Part shown: positions 25,315 through 34,562 of the stretch, one piece after another | How the letters are laid out: each line of letters opens with the position of its first letter | Numbering within the stretch: the stretch's first letter is position 1 | NCBI GenBank assembly: GCA_022600515.1 | Contig: JAHZKG010000047.1 | Span: forward strand, 1 to 40,784 | Length of the DNA: 40,784 nt | Source: Gammaproteobacteria bacterium | GTDB taxonomy: Bacteria > Pseudomonadota > Gammaproteobacteria > Legionellales > Legionellaceae | Reading direction: 5' to 3' | Notes under the pieces: generated by a model | The model's input: only the letters and a program-made list of their open reading frames with translations | Databases searched by the model: none | What the model was told of the DNA's origin: nothing | Position numbers and translations under genes: made by a program

Positions 25315-27875
25315 GCATCAAACATCAAGTCTTTTGCAGGCTCACGCATGTTATATGACGAACTCATACATTGTCCGTAAGCCCCGGTGTTTGCGATTAA
25401 AATCACATCACCTTCATGTGTGTCAGGCAGTAATCTATCATACCCGAGTGTGTCCGCAGACTCACAGATTGGTCCGACAATATGTGCAAAGCCCGTTTTT
25501 TCTTCGGTGAAACGGCTTAAATTAACGATTTCATGGTAAGCACCATAAAGCATCGGCCTAATTAAAGAATTCATACCCGTATCAATGCCAATAAAACGAA
25601 CGCGACCTTTGGATTTACATTGCGTCACATGGGCAAGAATCACACCACTTTCAGCCACAAAAAATCGCCCTGGTTCTAGCCAAAACGAAAACTTGGGTGA
25701 TTGGGATTTAACTGCTTTAAGTGAAGCATCGAATGCAGGAATATCCAATGGATTTTGGCTGGGTTTGTCAACGATACCTAAACCACCGCCCAAATTAATC
25801 ACGCGTACATCTGGAAACTGTTCGGCTTCATCAATGAGCATGCCGGCTGTTTCTTGCCAGAGATCCGGAGATAAAATGCCACTGCCTGAGTGTGCATGTA
25901 GACCAACCACTCGAATATGATGTTCTTGGGTGAGTTTAGCGGCTTTTGTAACGGATGCGCGCGGAATACCAAATTTAGATTCATTGCCTCCCGTGCAAAC
26001 ATATTTATGGTGGCCTGCACCGCTGCCAGGATCAATACGTAAAAAGATATCGTGCCCTGTAAATAATGTAGGCCAATGCTCTAATGGATAGAGGCTATCA
26101 ATTGTAATATGGCATCCAATAGCTAATGCATATTTGTATTCTGCCTGAGGGGCAAAATTAGGGGTGAATAATAAGCGGTTAGGGTTTATTTTTGGAAATA
26201 AGCTGAGAACATATTGTAATTCTTGAATGGAAACGCACTCAAAGCCTATGCCTTTAGCTTCCAACAGCGTTAAAACACCAGGGGTTGAATTGGCTTTCAT
26301 GGCATAAAATAGCTGATCGATGGTTTTGAGTTGCAATAATTTGTCAGCTTGAGCGTTAATGCTTGGCGCATGGTATACATAGCAAGGGGCTTGTGTGTCA
26401 GCCATTGCAAGCAGTGCATCACGCGATGTTTCCCACCACGGCATTTGTCTTGTGGAGGGGGTGCCAAATTGTTCTTGCCAGCTTTTAGAATAATAAAAGC
26501 TTTGTGGGTTATTTTCGATGAGTAAGCTATGTAATTGTTGAGATAATTTATTGGCTTGGGACTCATCGACAACAAACGTTAAGTTTAGGTCGTTTGAAGC
26601 AAGTGACATGAGGTAAATTTGCTTGGCTTCGAATACTTCAAGGGCTGGGCCTAATTGGGGTAAAACAGTTCGAATATGATGACCCACTAAGCTGACAGCG
26701 CTACATGGCTCAATGATTTTTGCGCGTCCTAATTGATTTAAGTCGACCAACAATGCATCAAGTGCTTTTCGGGGGTGGGGCAGCCCGTTGCTATCAAGAG
26801 ACAGTGTGACGTTAAATTCAGATGACGAGAGTAAATCGACAGAAAATTCATGTTGTTTAAATACGATAAAAATATCAGATAAAAAGCCGACTTGTTGCCA
26901 CATGGTGAGCGTATCAATAGATATCAGCGTAATACTATGCTTGACTTGAATTGATTTAATCGGTGGCGCTGTATTGTCAGTGTCTTGTGTAATACGTGTG
27001 CCCGTATGTTCTGGCATTTTAGTATATTTTACAAACAGCGGAATATTAGCGTGTCGCACAGGTGGAATGCAGGGCGGATGTAATACTTTTGCGCCCATTG
27101 AGGCGATTTCTTGGGCCTCGTTATAATTAAGTTGTTTGAGCAGGCGAGCATGCGGCATTTGGTGGGGATTTGCTGTATAAATGCCTGGTACATCAGTCCA
27201 AATTTCACAGGCATCTGCTTCAAGGCTTGCTGCAAGTAATGTGGCGGATGTATCAGAGCCTCCGCGACCCAGTAGCACGGTTTCCCCTGCTTCATTGGAT
27301 GCAATAAAGCCTTGGGTAATAATCGCGGTTTTGCCTGTATTGGCTAATTGATATGCCAGGTTTGGATTTTTTCTGTTGGCACAATAGGCATTTAAATAAT
27401 TGACGTCATCGCCGCCTATAACAGGGGTTGTCTTAAGGGCTTCACGGGCATCAAACCAGCCGCAACTCATATTATTTTGCTCTAAAAAAATATGGCCTAA
27501 TCGGGTGAGCATGAGCTCCCCTAAGCTGAGTATTTGTGCGCGTGTTTTGGCGGGGGCTTCATTCAGTAATGCAATGCCCGTGAGCCATTGTTTGAGTTGT
27601 GTTAAATCAGCATTAATATGTTTGGGATCAACGGCGAGTTCGTTGGCAAGCTCGGTATACGCGTGTGCAAATTCAGCATGCAGGTTATGGTGTTTGTCGA
27701 GTAATGCGGCATGTGTCATTTGGTCAAGCTTATTCGATGCTTGGGACAGTGCTGAGCAAACAATAATAGGCTGTACGCCCTGGTTTATATGATTTTGTGC
27801 AATGGTTTGAATATGCTCCCATGTGTCTCGTGACGAAACACTGGTGCCTCCAAATTTGATGATAACTTGCCGCAT
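25308..27875 (-). CDS. Bifunctional aspartate kinase / diaminopimelate decarboxylase
   Basis: A fusion of the first and last enzymes of lysine synthesis. Residues 1-290 are an aspartokinase (KFGGTS at 7-12, GRGGSDTSATLLAA substrate region), followed by ACT-type regulatory segments (about 300-450). Residues 480-855 are a LysA-type PLP barrel with Schiff-base Lys527 in FYAMKAN, LHAHSGSG, INLGGGLG and the catalytic Cys region GPICESADTLG. Such fusions are known in Legionella and in Xanthomonas/Xylella. They may channel control so that lysine inhibits the first step; that is inference. It is followed without a gap by the AddA-like gene. Confidence 0.95.
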   Translation of the reverse strand: MRQVIIKFGGTSVSSRDTWEHIQTIAQNHINQGVQPIIVCSALSQASNKLDQMTHAALLDKHHNLHAEFAHAYTELANELAVDPKHINADLTQLKQWLTGIALLNEAPAKTRAQILSLGELMLTRLGHIFLEQNNMSCGWFDAREALKTTPVIGGDDVNYLNAYCANRKNPNLAYQLANTGKTAIITQGFIASNEAGETVLLGRGGSDTSATLLAASLEADACEIWTDVPGIYTANPHQMPHARLLKQLNYNEAQEIASMGAKVLHPPCIPPVRHANIPLFVKYTKMPEHTGTRITQDTDNTAPPIKSIQVKHSITLISIDTLTMWQQVGFLSDIFIVFKQHEFSVDLLSSSEFNVTLSLDSNGLPHPRKALDALLVDLNQLGRAKIIEPCSAVSLVGHHIRTVLPQLGPALEVFEAKQIYLMSLASNDLNLTFVVDESQANKLSQQLHSLLIENNPQSFYYSKSWQEQFGTPSTRQMPWWETSRDALLAMADTQAPCYVYHAPSINAQADKLLQLKTIDQLFYAMKANSTPGVLTLLEAKGIGFECVSIQELQYVLSLFPKINPNRLLFTPNFAPQAEYKYALAIGCHITIDSLYPLEHWPTLFTGHDIFLRIDPGSGAGHHKYVCTGGNESKFGIPRASVTKAAKLTQEHHIRVVGLHAHSGSGILSPDLWQETAGMLIDEAEQFPDVRVINLGGGLGIVDKPSQNPLDIPAFDASLKAVKSQSPKFSFWLEPGRFFVAESGVILAHVTQCKSKGRVRFIGIDTGMNSLIRPMLYGAYHEIVNLSRFTEEKTGFAHIVGPICESADTLGYDRLLPDTHEGDVILIANTGAYGQCMSSSYNMREPAKDLMFDAC

Positions 27876-27921
27876 GAAAAAGGCCTTTCCAAAAACTAAG
27901 AAACCATATCATGCGGTGAAA

Positions 27922-29313
27922 TTAAGAGCAAGTCGACTGAGCGCTTGATGTGTTGAGTTCAGGCGCTTGTTCTGGACTAGTATTCGGCTTGTTAAAACAG
28001 GAATAATGTGAGCCCGTGCCCCATTGGCAATCAAGATTTTGATATGATTTTAATTTGGGGTAACGGGTGCTTTTGATGCAATCAAGGCCTGTGGCTAAAG
28101 CAGCTTCTTCACGAATCACTTCATCTTCTCTGGAATTAAATATGCTTATTTTACTGCTTTTATTAGGCGTTAAGTTTAAAATATGCTTAATATTTTGAAC
28201 CGAGTCTATTTCTCCAGTGGTGGTTTTGAGTAAGCAACGTGTTGCGGGCTCAAGAGAAATATTATAGGGCGTTTTTGTAAAAAGCAGTTGGAGAGATAAA
28301 ACAAGGCCTGTTGCTGCTCCAAGCACTGCACCCGCTAGTAATCCAATAGAAGAAACAGCCGTTCCAATTATCGTTGCAGCAATATTAAAGCAGCTGTTTA
28401 GATATTCTGCGTGTGAATTAAAAAAGGCATTCAATGTCTTAACAATAAGTGTTGAGCCGGGTATGCGAGATATCAGTGAATTGAGGCCATAACCCATCAT
28501 TGCAATCAGGCTTGCAGTGATTGTACCTAGCGTGGCAATAATACCCGCTAAAGCGCTACCTAGTGATACGCCTAGAACAGAAAAAGCAACAACTGAGCTG
28601 CCTAAAGGCAGATAGTGATCATATTGTTTTTCTAGTAAATGATAGAGTAATGGGGAGAGCACAGCACTTAAGCTTGAAAAGGAGCGATCAATACTTAAAT
28701 GAACAGGGTAGCCTTCGTCATGTAGTTTTCGAGCGACTGCTGTTGCAATGCCGCCACCCATAGAATAGCCACGAATGGTGATGTTTTTAGCAGGCACAGG
28801 TGGTTTCCCATTATGTACATCGCCATCTAGAATTTTTTTAACTTGTTGATAACCGGCTTTAATAAATAAATAAAATCGATTTACACCAATATGACGGCTT
28901 TCACCAGGATAGTCCCAGAAAATATGATTTTTATCTTGGTTTTCTGAAATAAGATGTTCAACCAGTTTAGGCGAGAGTGCATCTTGCGCATTACCTGCAA
29001 AATAAATCTGATGTTGTTGATTTATTTTGTTTTCTTTAAGGCTTGCGGTCAGGGTTTGTGCGAGCGTATCTTTTCGTTCGCGCATTAAATTAAAGCAATG
29101 CGTTTTATTGATGCTTGAATTTGTTGAGAAATCGGTTACAAAATATTGCTTAGGTGGCGCGTCGTTTGTTGTAAGCGTTGCCAAATACATGAGGCTTGAA
29201 CCAATGTAATCCGAAAGAATAGTTGGTGTCATGCCGTTTGTATATTTAAGTGCAGCCAAATTTTTTTCTAACGTTTTTGGGAAACTAAAAATAGGATGTT
29301 TCGTGTTAGACAT
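27922..29313 (-). CDS. Alpha/beta hydrolase-like protein with internal hydrophobic region; candidate effector
   Basis: A 463-residue protein of no family I can name. A serine hydrolase nucleophile elbow is clear: Ser184 in RGYSMGGG. Asp397 in SREDEVI and His436 in GTGSHYSCF fall where the other triad members would be. Between Ser184 and Asp397 is an insert of about 120 residues with long hydrophobic, Gly/Ala-rich stretches (about 235-285 and 310-345) able to form membrane hairpins. No signal peptide is seen. The C-terminal 25 residues are rich in Ser, Thr, Pro and Glu, as in many type IV secretion substrates. It lies 46 bases upstream of the lysine fusion gene. Confidence 0.65.
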   Translation of the reverse strand: MSNTKHPIFSFPKTLEKNLAALKYTNGMTPTILSDYIGSSLMYLATLTTNDAPPKQYFVTDFSTNSSINKTHCFNLMRERKDTLAQTLTASLKENKINQQHQIYFAGNAQDALSPKLVEHLISENQDKNHIFWDYPGESRHIGVNRFYLFIKAGYQQVKKILDGDVHNGKPPVPAKNITIRGYSMGGGIATAVARKLHDEGYPVHLSIDRSFSSLSAVLSPLLYHLLEKQYDHYLPLGSSVVAFSVLGVSLGSALAGIIATLGTITASLIAMMGYGLNSLISRIPGSTLIVKTLNAFFNSHAEYLNSCFNIAATIIGTAVSSIGLLAGAVLGAATGLVLSLQLLFTKTPYNISLEPATRCLLKTTTGEIDSVQNIKHILNLTPNKSSKISIFNSREDEVIREEAALATGLDCIKSTRYPKLKSYQNLDCQWGTGSHYSCFNKPNTSPEQAPELNTSSAQSTCS

Positions 29314-29403
29314 GGGCGATGACCAGTGAAACCAAAAGTCCCTAATGTACTTTAATTGATCTTAGAGGTCAACAATGGTGTTCTTGTTGTGCTTCTCTTT
29401 GGC

Positions 29404-29431
29404 TTGATTTTATAAGTGCTTCTTGTATGAT
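29404..29431 (+). promoter_or_regulatory. Candidate fadL promoter
   Basis: TTGATT (29404-29409) and TATGAT (29426-29431) are 16 bases apart, about 60 bases before the chosen fadL ATG. A second -10-like TATAAG lies just upstream. Sequence match only. Confidence 0.3.
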
Positions 29432-29494
29432 GATGGGCCTTTGTTGATGCGATTCAGTCCAAACAATAAACGAGACCAATACAGGGATGAAATG

Positions 29495-30904
29495 ATGTTG
29501 ATTCAAAACCCACTTATATCTAAATTTAAATATATCAAGCCAAATCTTTATGGCATATTGCTTTCTGTTTTATTCAGTCACTCAGCGCTTGCAGGTGGTT
29601 TTTCATTGTATACCGAAGGCAGTGTGTCTGAGCTCGGTGTATTTGCTGCAGGCTCTGCTGCACAGGCCCCCGATCCATCGATTGGTTGGTATAATCCTGC
29701 CGGATTGGTCTTAATGCCCGAAGATGGCATTGTGTTCAGTGGTGTGGGTGTGCTACCGAATACCAGCTTAAGTGGTACCAGTACCTATCAGACAACAGGT
29801 GTGCCTGATTATATCCAATCGTTTAGTGGGCTAGATGGTGCCCGGAATGCTGTGGTGCCGGCTTTACATCTTGCGCATCCTTTAGGAGAAAAGGCAGTAC
29901 TGGGTTTGAGTATTGTGTCGCCCTTTGGTTTATCCACTGATTGGGCTGGTGATTCAGCATTACGCTATGCCGGGACTTTAACCGAGCTTTTAACGTTGGT
30001 TGTTTCTCCTGAAATTGGGGGCTATCTAAACGATCATTTAGCACTCGGTGTAGGGCTTGATTTGGAATGGGCTCGCGTTACATTCAATGCGATTGCAGGT
30101 TCACCCGCAGCATTGCAGTATTTACAGTCTTCAGGGGGGCTGGTGACACCCACAACACTGGATTCACGCAGCGAAAATACAGGCGATTCGTTTGGTGTTG
30201 GCTTTCATGCCGGGTTGCTTGCTTTTTTCAACGATGAGCGCACACGGATTGGGTTTAATTTTCAGTCAGCGGTTAACCATCGATTTGAAGGCACGAGTAC
30301 ATTAACTGGCCGCCTTGCCGATCCAAACTTGGACAGTACAACGGCCGTATATCAGCTGGATACACTGAGCAGCAATGACATTCGTTTGCCTAATATTACA
30401 ACGCTTAGTATCTATCAAGATATGACAGAACATTGGAGCTTACTGGGTTCGGTGGTGTATACCGGTTGGAGTGTTTTTAAAACCACACAACTTGATAATG
30501 TCGCAGGAGTTAACGGTGAAACCGTCGAGCAAGCGCCGATTACTATTTTGACAGAACAGCATTATCGTAATGCTTGGCGGTTTGCTTTAGGTGCTTTATA
30601 TGACTTTAATGAGCGTTGGACATGGCGCCTAGGCGGTGGGTTTGATCAAACCCCAACGGTTAATGCTGAACGTGATGGACGGCTGCCCGATATAGACAGA
30701 TGGGCTGTTGCTGCAGGCCTACATTATCAACCCCGTCCAAGCATAGGCTTTGACTTGGCTTATGTTTATCTTTGGGGAGCCGGCAGCTCGCCTGTACATA
30801 AAACCCAAGTATTTAATGAAGAATCAAGTGTTCGTGTGGATGGTTGGGGAAGAAATCATGCGCAATTAGCAGGATTTCAAGCGGTTTGGAAACCGCTTGA
30901 TTAA
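29495..30904 (+). CDS. FadL-family outer membrane transporter (OmpP1/TodX)
   Basis: Outer-membrane beta-barrel that takes up long-chain fatty acids or other hydrophobic compounds. The 469-residue product has a long basic leader and hydrophobic core (LYGILLSVLFSHSALA), then GGFSLYTEGSVSELG, the plug-like N-terminus of FadL, and DPSIGWYNPAGLV, a family hallmark. Alternating beta strands continue to the end, though the last residue is Asp rather than the usual aromatic. I chose the ATG at 29495 because AGGGAT is 6 bases upstream. fadD lies nearby on the other strand, consistent with fatty-acid use. Confidence 0.9.
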   Translation: MLIQNPLISKFKYIKPNLYGILLSVLFSHSALAGGFSLYTEGSVSELGVFAAGSAAQAPDPSIGWYNPAGLVLMPEDGIVFSGVGVLPNTSLSGTSTYQTTGVPDYIQSFSGLDGARNAVVPALHLAHPLGEKAVLGLSIVSPFGLSTDWAGDSALRYAGTLTELLTLVVSPEIGGYLNDHLALGVGLDLEWARVTFNAIAGSPAALQYLQSSGGLVTPTTLDSRSENTGDSFGVGFHAGLLAFFNDERTRIGFNFQSAVNHRFEGTSTLTGRLADPNLDSTTAVYQLDTLSSNDIRLPNITTLSIYQDMTEHWSLLGSVVYTGWSVFKTTQLDNVAGVNGETVEQAPITILTEQHYRNAWRFALGALYDFNERWTWRLGGGFDQTPTVNAERDGRLPDIDRWAVAAGLHYQPRPSIGFDLAYVYLWGAGSSPVHKTQVFNEESSVRVDGWGRNHAQLAGFQAVWKPLD

Positions 30905-30921
30905 GTTGGACTGCGTGTAGC

Positions 30922-31320
30922 TTACTCGCCTTCATATAACGTCGTTTCAGCGGGCCCATTCACTATCATGCTATAGCCGTTTGCATGTAATGTTTTGGGT
31001 TGAATATCACCATTGCTTAAATCAATCGTTACTATGCCTAACTCAATTGGGTTGTCTGTATCGGTAGCGAGTTTAATAAGTGCTGGACATTTTCCATTGG
31101 TAAGATGTCCAAAACAAGCCATTCGGACAGATGCCCAAATAACGCGGCCTTCAGAATAGGCTTTGGTTGGATGTTGGGATGGAATAGTAGCCGCAACAAA
31201 AGCGTTGGATTCTAGGTTGGTTTGGTTGTGTGTGATGAGTATTTTTGGAGGTACGGCGAGCGCAAAGCTCGAGGTTAAGCTAAGCAGTAAGCTTGAGCAA
31301 AGCGCGATTATTTTTTTCAT
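30922..31320 (-). CDS. Small secreted protein of unknown function
   Basis: A 132-residue product with a clear Sec signal peptide (MKKIIALCSSLLLSLTSSFALA) and a mature part I do not recognise. It has two cysteines ten residues apart (ACFGHLTNGKC) that could form a disulfide, and an otherwise beta-rich composition. The ATG at 31320 follows GGAAAATTAC. It converges on fadL with 17 bases between stops and lies downstream of fadD on the same strand, separated by a hairpin. Confidence 0.75.
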   Translation of the reverse strand: MKKIIALCSSLLLSLTSSFALAVPPKILITHNQTNLESNAFVAATIPSQHPTKAYSEGRVIWASVRMACFGHLTNGKCPALIKLATDTDNPIELGIVTIDLSNGDIQPKTLHANGYSMIVNGPAETTLYEGE

Positions 31321-31346
31321 GTAATTTTCCTTCACTTATAATAATG

Positions 31347-31366
31347 ACTCGCCACTATAGGCGAGT
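31347..31366 (-). terminator. Hairpin between fadD and the small secreted gene
   Basis: ACTCGCC (31347-31353) and GGCGAGT (31360-31366) form a perfect 7-base stem with a 6-base loop. On the minus strand only a mixed T/A stretch follows (CATTATTAT), so termination after fadD would be partial. On the + strand TTTTC follows. Confidence 0.45.
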
Positions 31367-31399
31367 TTTCTTGATGGAACAAGGGGCTGTGCTATTCGT

Positions 31400-33055
31400 T
31401 TATTTTAATTGCCTACGGAGCACTTTTCCTACATTGGTTTTAGGCAGAACATCGTAAAAAGCTAAAAGTTTAGGCACTTTATAGGCGGTAAGATGGTGTC
31501 TGCAATGTGTAATCACTTGTTTTTCAGTGAGGGTTGGGTCGCGTTTTACAATACATGCTTTAACGGTTTCGCCGCCTCGTTTGTCTTCAACGCCAACCAC
31601 GCCGACCTCTAATACACCAGGCATGAGGCTTATGATTTGCTCGACTTCATTTGGGTAAACATTAAAGCCTGAGACTAAAATCATATCTTTTTTTCGGTCA
31701 ACCAAGAAAACAAAGCCTTTCTTATTAATTTTTGCCACGTCGCCGGTGCGAAGAAAGCCATCTGGCCAGAAAACCAGGCTGCTTTCATCAGAACGCTGCC
31801 AGTAGCCGCTCATCACTTGTGGGCCTTTAATACATAATTCACCAGATTCACCGAGGCTAAGATCCTTACCGTTGTCGTCACGAATGGCAATGTCGGTTGA
31901 TGGTAAGGGTAGGCCAATGCTGCCATTGTAGGTTTTAAGTGTTAACGGATTAATCGTTACAGCCGGACTGGTTTCTGTCAGACCATATGCCTCAAGAATG
32001 TGCGAATTTGTTTTGGCGTACCACGCCTCAGCAACACTCTTTTGTAAGGCCATACCGCCTGAGAGTACAAGGCGTATTTTTGAAAAATCAATAGATGTAA
32101 ATTTAGGGTGATTAATTAAGGCATTAAATAACGTGTTAACCCCTGTGATGGCTGTAAACTGTGATTTTTTAATGGTCTTAATAAAGCCTCTGATGTCTCG
32201 TGGATTTGTGATTAAAATATTAGTCGCACCCGCTTTAAAAAACGTGAGACCGTTCGCTGTGAGTGAAAAAATATGATAAAGCGGTAAAGCCGTAATAATA
32301 ATATCATCCGAGCTAATGCCAACAGGGCTAAGCCAAGCAAAGGCTTGCAGCACATTGGCGACCAAATTACCGTGCGTTAACATAGCACCTTTAGAAATGC
32401 CGGTTGTGCCGCCGGTATATTGAATAAAAGCTAAATTCTCATGGCTTAATACTGGCGGTGAGAATACATTTTTTTTGCCCCGTGCCAGTGCTTTTCGCCA
32501 GGAAATTGAAGCGGGTATGTGATATGGAGGCACTTGTTTTTGTAGATGCTTTAACACAGCATTAATCGTGATACGTTTCACCGGGGACAAAACATCGCCT
32601 ACTTCAGTAATCACCACATGTTTTAAATGCGGCATGTTCGGCAAGGCTTGTTCAACTGTTTTAGCGAAGTTTGCGAGCACAATAATAACTTCAGCACGTG
32701 AGTCGTTGATTTGATGGCTTATTTCATCCGCGGTATAGAGTGGATTGGTATTAACCACAACATAGCCTGCACGTAAAATCGCAAACAGTGCAATGGGGTA
32801 CTGCAATACATTAGGGAGCATAATAGCAACACGCGCACCCTGGGTAAGATTTAAGCTTTGCAGGTAGGCTGAAAAATCGCGACTTAATGCCTCGAGTTTA
32901 GAATAAGTCAGCTTGTACCCAAAGTTAATGTATGCCGTGCGCGCTCGATGTTGATGGCATACTTCATCAAAGAGGGCTGTGAGCGAGGAATAGGTATTGG
33001 TCTCGATGTTGTGCGGAACACCATCAGGGTATTGTTTCAACCACAATTTATCCAC
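31400..33055 (-). CDS. fadD: Long-chain fatty acid-CoA ligase
   Basis: Activates fatty acids to acyl-CoA at the inner membrane, for beta-oxidation or lipid synthesis. The 551-residue product begins MDKLWLKQYPDGVP as FadD does, has the AMP-binding loop YTGGTTGISKGAML, the GYGLTETSP-like motif EAYGLTETSPAV, WPDGFLRTGDVAKI, and the C-terminal lysine region NVGKVLRRQL. I chose the GTG at 33055, with AAGG 8 bases upstream; a TTG at 33100 would add 15 residues unlike the family. It diverges from minC with 71 bases between starts. Confidence 0.94.
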   Translation of the reverse strand: MDKLWLKQYPDGVPHNIETNTYSSLTALFDEVCHQHRARTAYINFGYKLTYSKLEALSRDFSAYLQSLNLTQGARVAIMLPNVLQYPIALFAILRAGYVVVNTNPLYTADEISHQINDSRAEVIIVLANFAKTVEQALPNMPHLKHVVITEVGDVLSPVKRITINAVLKHLQKQVPPYHIPASISWRKALARGKKNVFSPPVLSHENLAFIQYTGGTTGISKGAMLTHGNLVANVLQAFAWLSPVGISSDDIIITALPLYHIFSLTANGLTFFKAGATNILITNPRDIRGFIKTIKKSQFTAITGVNTLFNALINHPKFTSIDFSKIRLVLSGGMALQKSVAEAWYAKTNSHILEAYGLTETSPAVTINPLTLKTYNGSIGLPLPSTDIAIRDDNGKDLSLGESGELCIKGPQVMSGYWQRSDESSLVFWPDGFLRTGDVAKINKKGFVFLVDRKKDMILVSGFNVYPNEVEQIISLMPGVLEVGVVGVEDKRGGETVKACIVKRDPTLTEKQVITHCRHHLTAYKVPKLLAFYDVLPKTNVGKVLRRQLK

Positions 33056-33126
33056 GTTGTTGACCTTTTGTTGATAATAGGTGCGTGGTAGTATAAACAA
33101 AAAAAACGGTGATGGGTATCAGTGGC

Positions 33127-33837
33127 ATGACAGATAATATGTTGAAATTACAAGCATTTAAGTTAAAAGGGCGTTTATATACCCTAACGGTGCTACAAGT
33201 GTGCGAAGCTGATATCAAAGGATTTACCGAACAGCTTGAAGCATTGGTGGCAAAAGCGCCTCGGCTTTTTGACCAGGCGCCTATTGTCTTGGATTGTACG
33301 GCCGTGCCTGAGGCAGCACTTGATTTATCTGTTTTATGTACAATTATACGTAAACACGGTTTATTTCCTATTGGTGTTCAAGGTGGAAGTGCACTTTTCC
33401 ATGAGCGCGCGGCGGCCATTGGGCTTGCAACGCTACGTTCATCGTCAACACATGATAAGCCGGTTGCAAGCAATTCAGCTGAATCTAATACAAAAAAAGA
33501 AGCGGCGGTTTCCCCGATTGTACACACTAAATTATTAACCACACCCGTTCGTTCTGGGCAACAGGTCGTGAGTGCGGGGGATTTGATTGTCACGGCATCA
33601 ATAGGGGACGGCGCTGAATTATTAGCTGAAGGCAATATTCATGTCTACGGTACGTTAAGAGGACGTGTGCTTGCTGGCATATCCGGCAATCAGTCCGCTC
33701 GTATTTTCTGTCAAGCATTTGATCCTGAGTTGGTTTCTATTGCGGGTGTTTATCGCTTGCCTGAAAGCATGAAAGCATGTGCTGTGCCTTGCCAAGTGTT
33801 ATTAAAAAACGAACAGATTACTGTTGAATTATTATGA
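33127..33837 (+). CDS. minC: Septum site-determining protein MinC
   Basis: Inhibitor of FtsZ assembly away from midcell. The 236-residue product has an N-terminal MinC domain (FKLKGRLYTLTVLQV, then APIVLDCTA), a variable Ser/Thr/Lys linker (about 110-145), and a C-terminal beta-helix with GDLIVTASIGDGAELLAEGN and IHVYGTLRGRVLAG, the MinD- and self-binding face. Starts at 33112 and 33127 are both possible. minD and minE do not follow; instead lpxH overlaps its stop by 4 bases (ATGA). Confidence 0.92.
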   Translation: MTDNMLKLQAFKLKGRLYTLTVLQVCEADIKGFTEQLEALVAKAPRLFDQAPIVLDCTAVPEAALDLSVLCTIIRKHGLFPIGVQGGSALFHERAAAIGLATLRSSSTHDKPVASNSAESNTKKEAAVSPIVHTKLLTTPVRSGQQVVSAGDLIVTASIGDGAELLAEGNIHVYGTLRGRVLAGISGNQSARIFCQAFDPELVSIAGVYRLPESMKACAVPCQVLLKNEQITVELL

Positions 33838-34559
33838 TGGATGCGGTTTTTATTTCGGATTTGCATTTACATCCGAACATGCCTGATATTTTAAAGCGTT
33901 TCGATATTTTTTTAAATTGGGTTGAAAAACGAACACGTGTTTTGTATATTCTGGGTGATTTTTTTCATGCTTGGGCTGGAGATGATACGTCAGATGCCTG
34001 GAGTGATGGGATTGCTGCTCGTCTTGCTTTATTAAACAAACAAGGCATGCACGTTTATTTTATGCGAGGCAACCGTGATTTTTTACTGGGCCATGATTTT
34101 TGTAAGCGCGCACAGCTTACATTACTAGAGGAGCCAGCACGTATTACCTTAGGCAAACAAGAAGTTCTTTTGGTGCATGGTGATAGATATTGCACAGACG
34201 ATAGAGCGCACCAGTGGTTTCGACGGATAACCCGGAACCGATATTTTACTGCTGTGTTTAAAATGCTACCTAAAAAATTGCGTATACAGATTGTAATGGG
34301 TGTTCGTTCAAAGAGTGAAAAAAATACACGAAAAAAACCTGAAGTAATGGATGTTGTACCAGCAGCACTTATAGCGCATTTAAAACAATGTGATGTACAG
34401 GTGGTTATTCATGGACACACGCACAAACCAGGTGTCACAGAGTATCCTGTTGATGACATATGTTATCAGCAATATATATTAAGTGACTGGGATGCCATGC
34501 CCTCTATTTTGTGTTATAATAAATCAAATGGCTTTTATTTTAATCTTTTGTCGGAGTGA
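33834..34559 (+). CDS. lpxH: UDP-2,3-diacylglucosamine diphosphatase
   Basis: Manganese-dependent enzyme of lipid A synthesis that makes lipid X and UMP. The 241-residue calcineurin-type product shows Asp9 and His11 in FISDLHLHP, GDFFHAWAGDD, the GNRDFLLG motif, LVHGDRYCTDD and HGHTHKPG, all in LpxH order. It is translationally coupled to minC. The last bases hold GGAG, the ribosome binding site for the next gene. Confidence 0.95.
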   Translation: MMDAVFISDLHLHPNMPDILKRFDIFLNWVEKRTRVLYILGDFFHAWAGDDTSDAWSDGIAARLALLNKQGMHVYFMRGNRDFLLGHDFCKRAQLTLLEEPARITLGKQEVLLVHGDRYCTDDRAHQWFRRITRNRYFTAVFKMLPKKLRIQIVMGVRSKSEKNTRKKPEVMDVVPAALIAHLKQCDVQVVIHGHTHKPGVTEYPVDDICYQQYILSDWDAMPSILCYNKSNGFYFNLLSE

Positions 34560-34562
34560 TTT

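Noticed and set aside
24971-25510. A 179-residue + strand reading frame
   Set aside because: It lies antisense to the junction of the AddA-like and lysine-fusion genes, both well supported, and its product resembles no family.
27400-27792. A 130-residue + strand frame antisense to the aspartokinase
   Set aside because: The aspartokinase domain on the other strand is unambiguous, and this frame has no recognisable domain or ribosome binding site.
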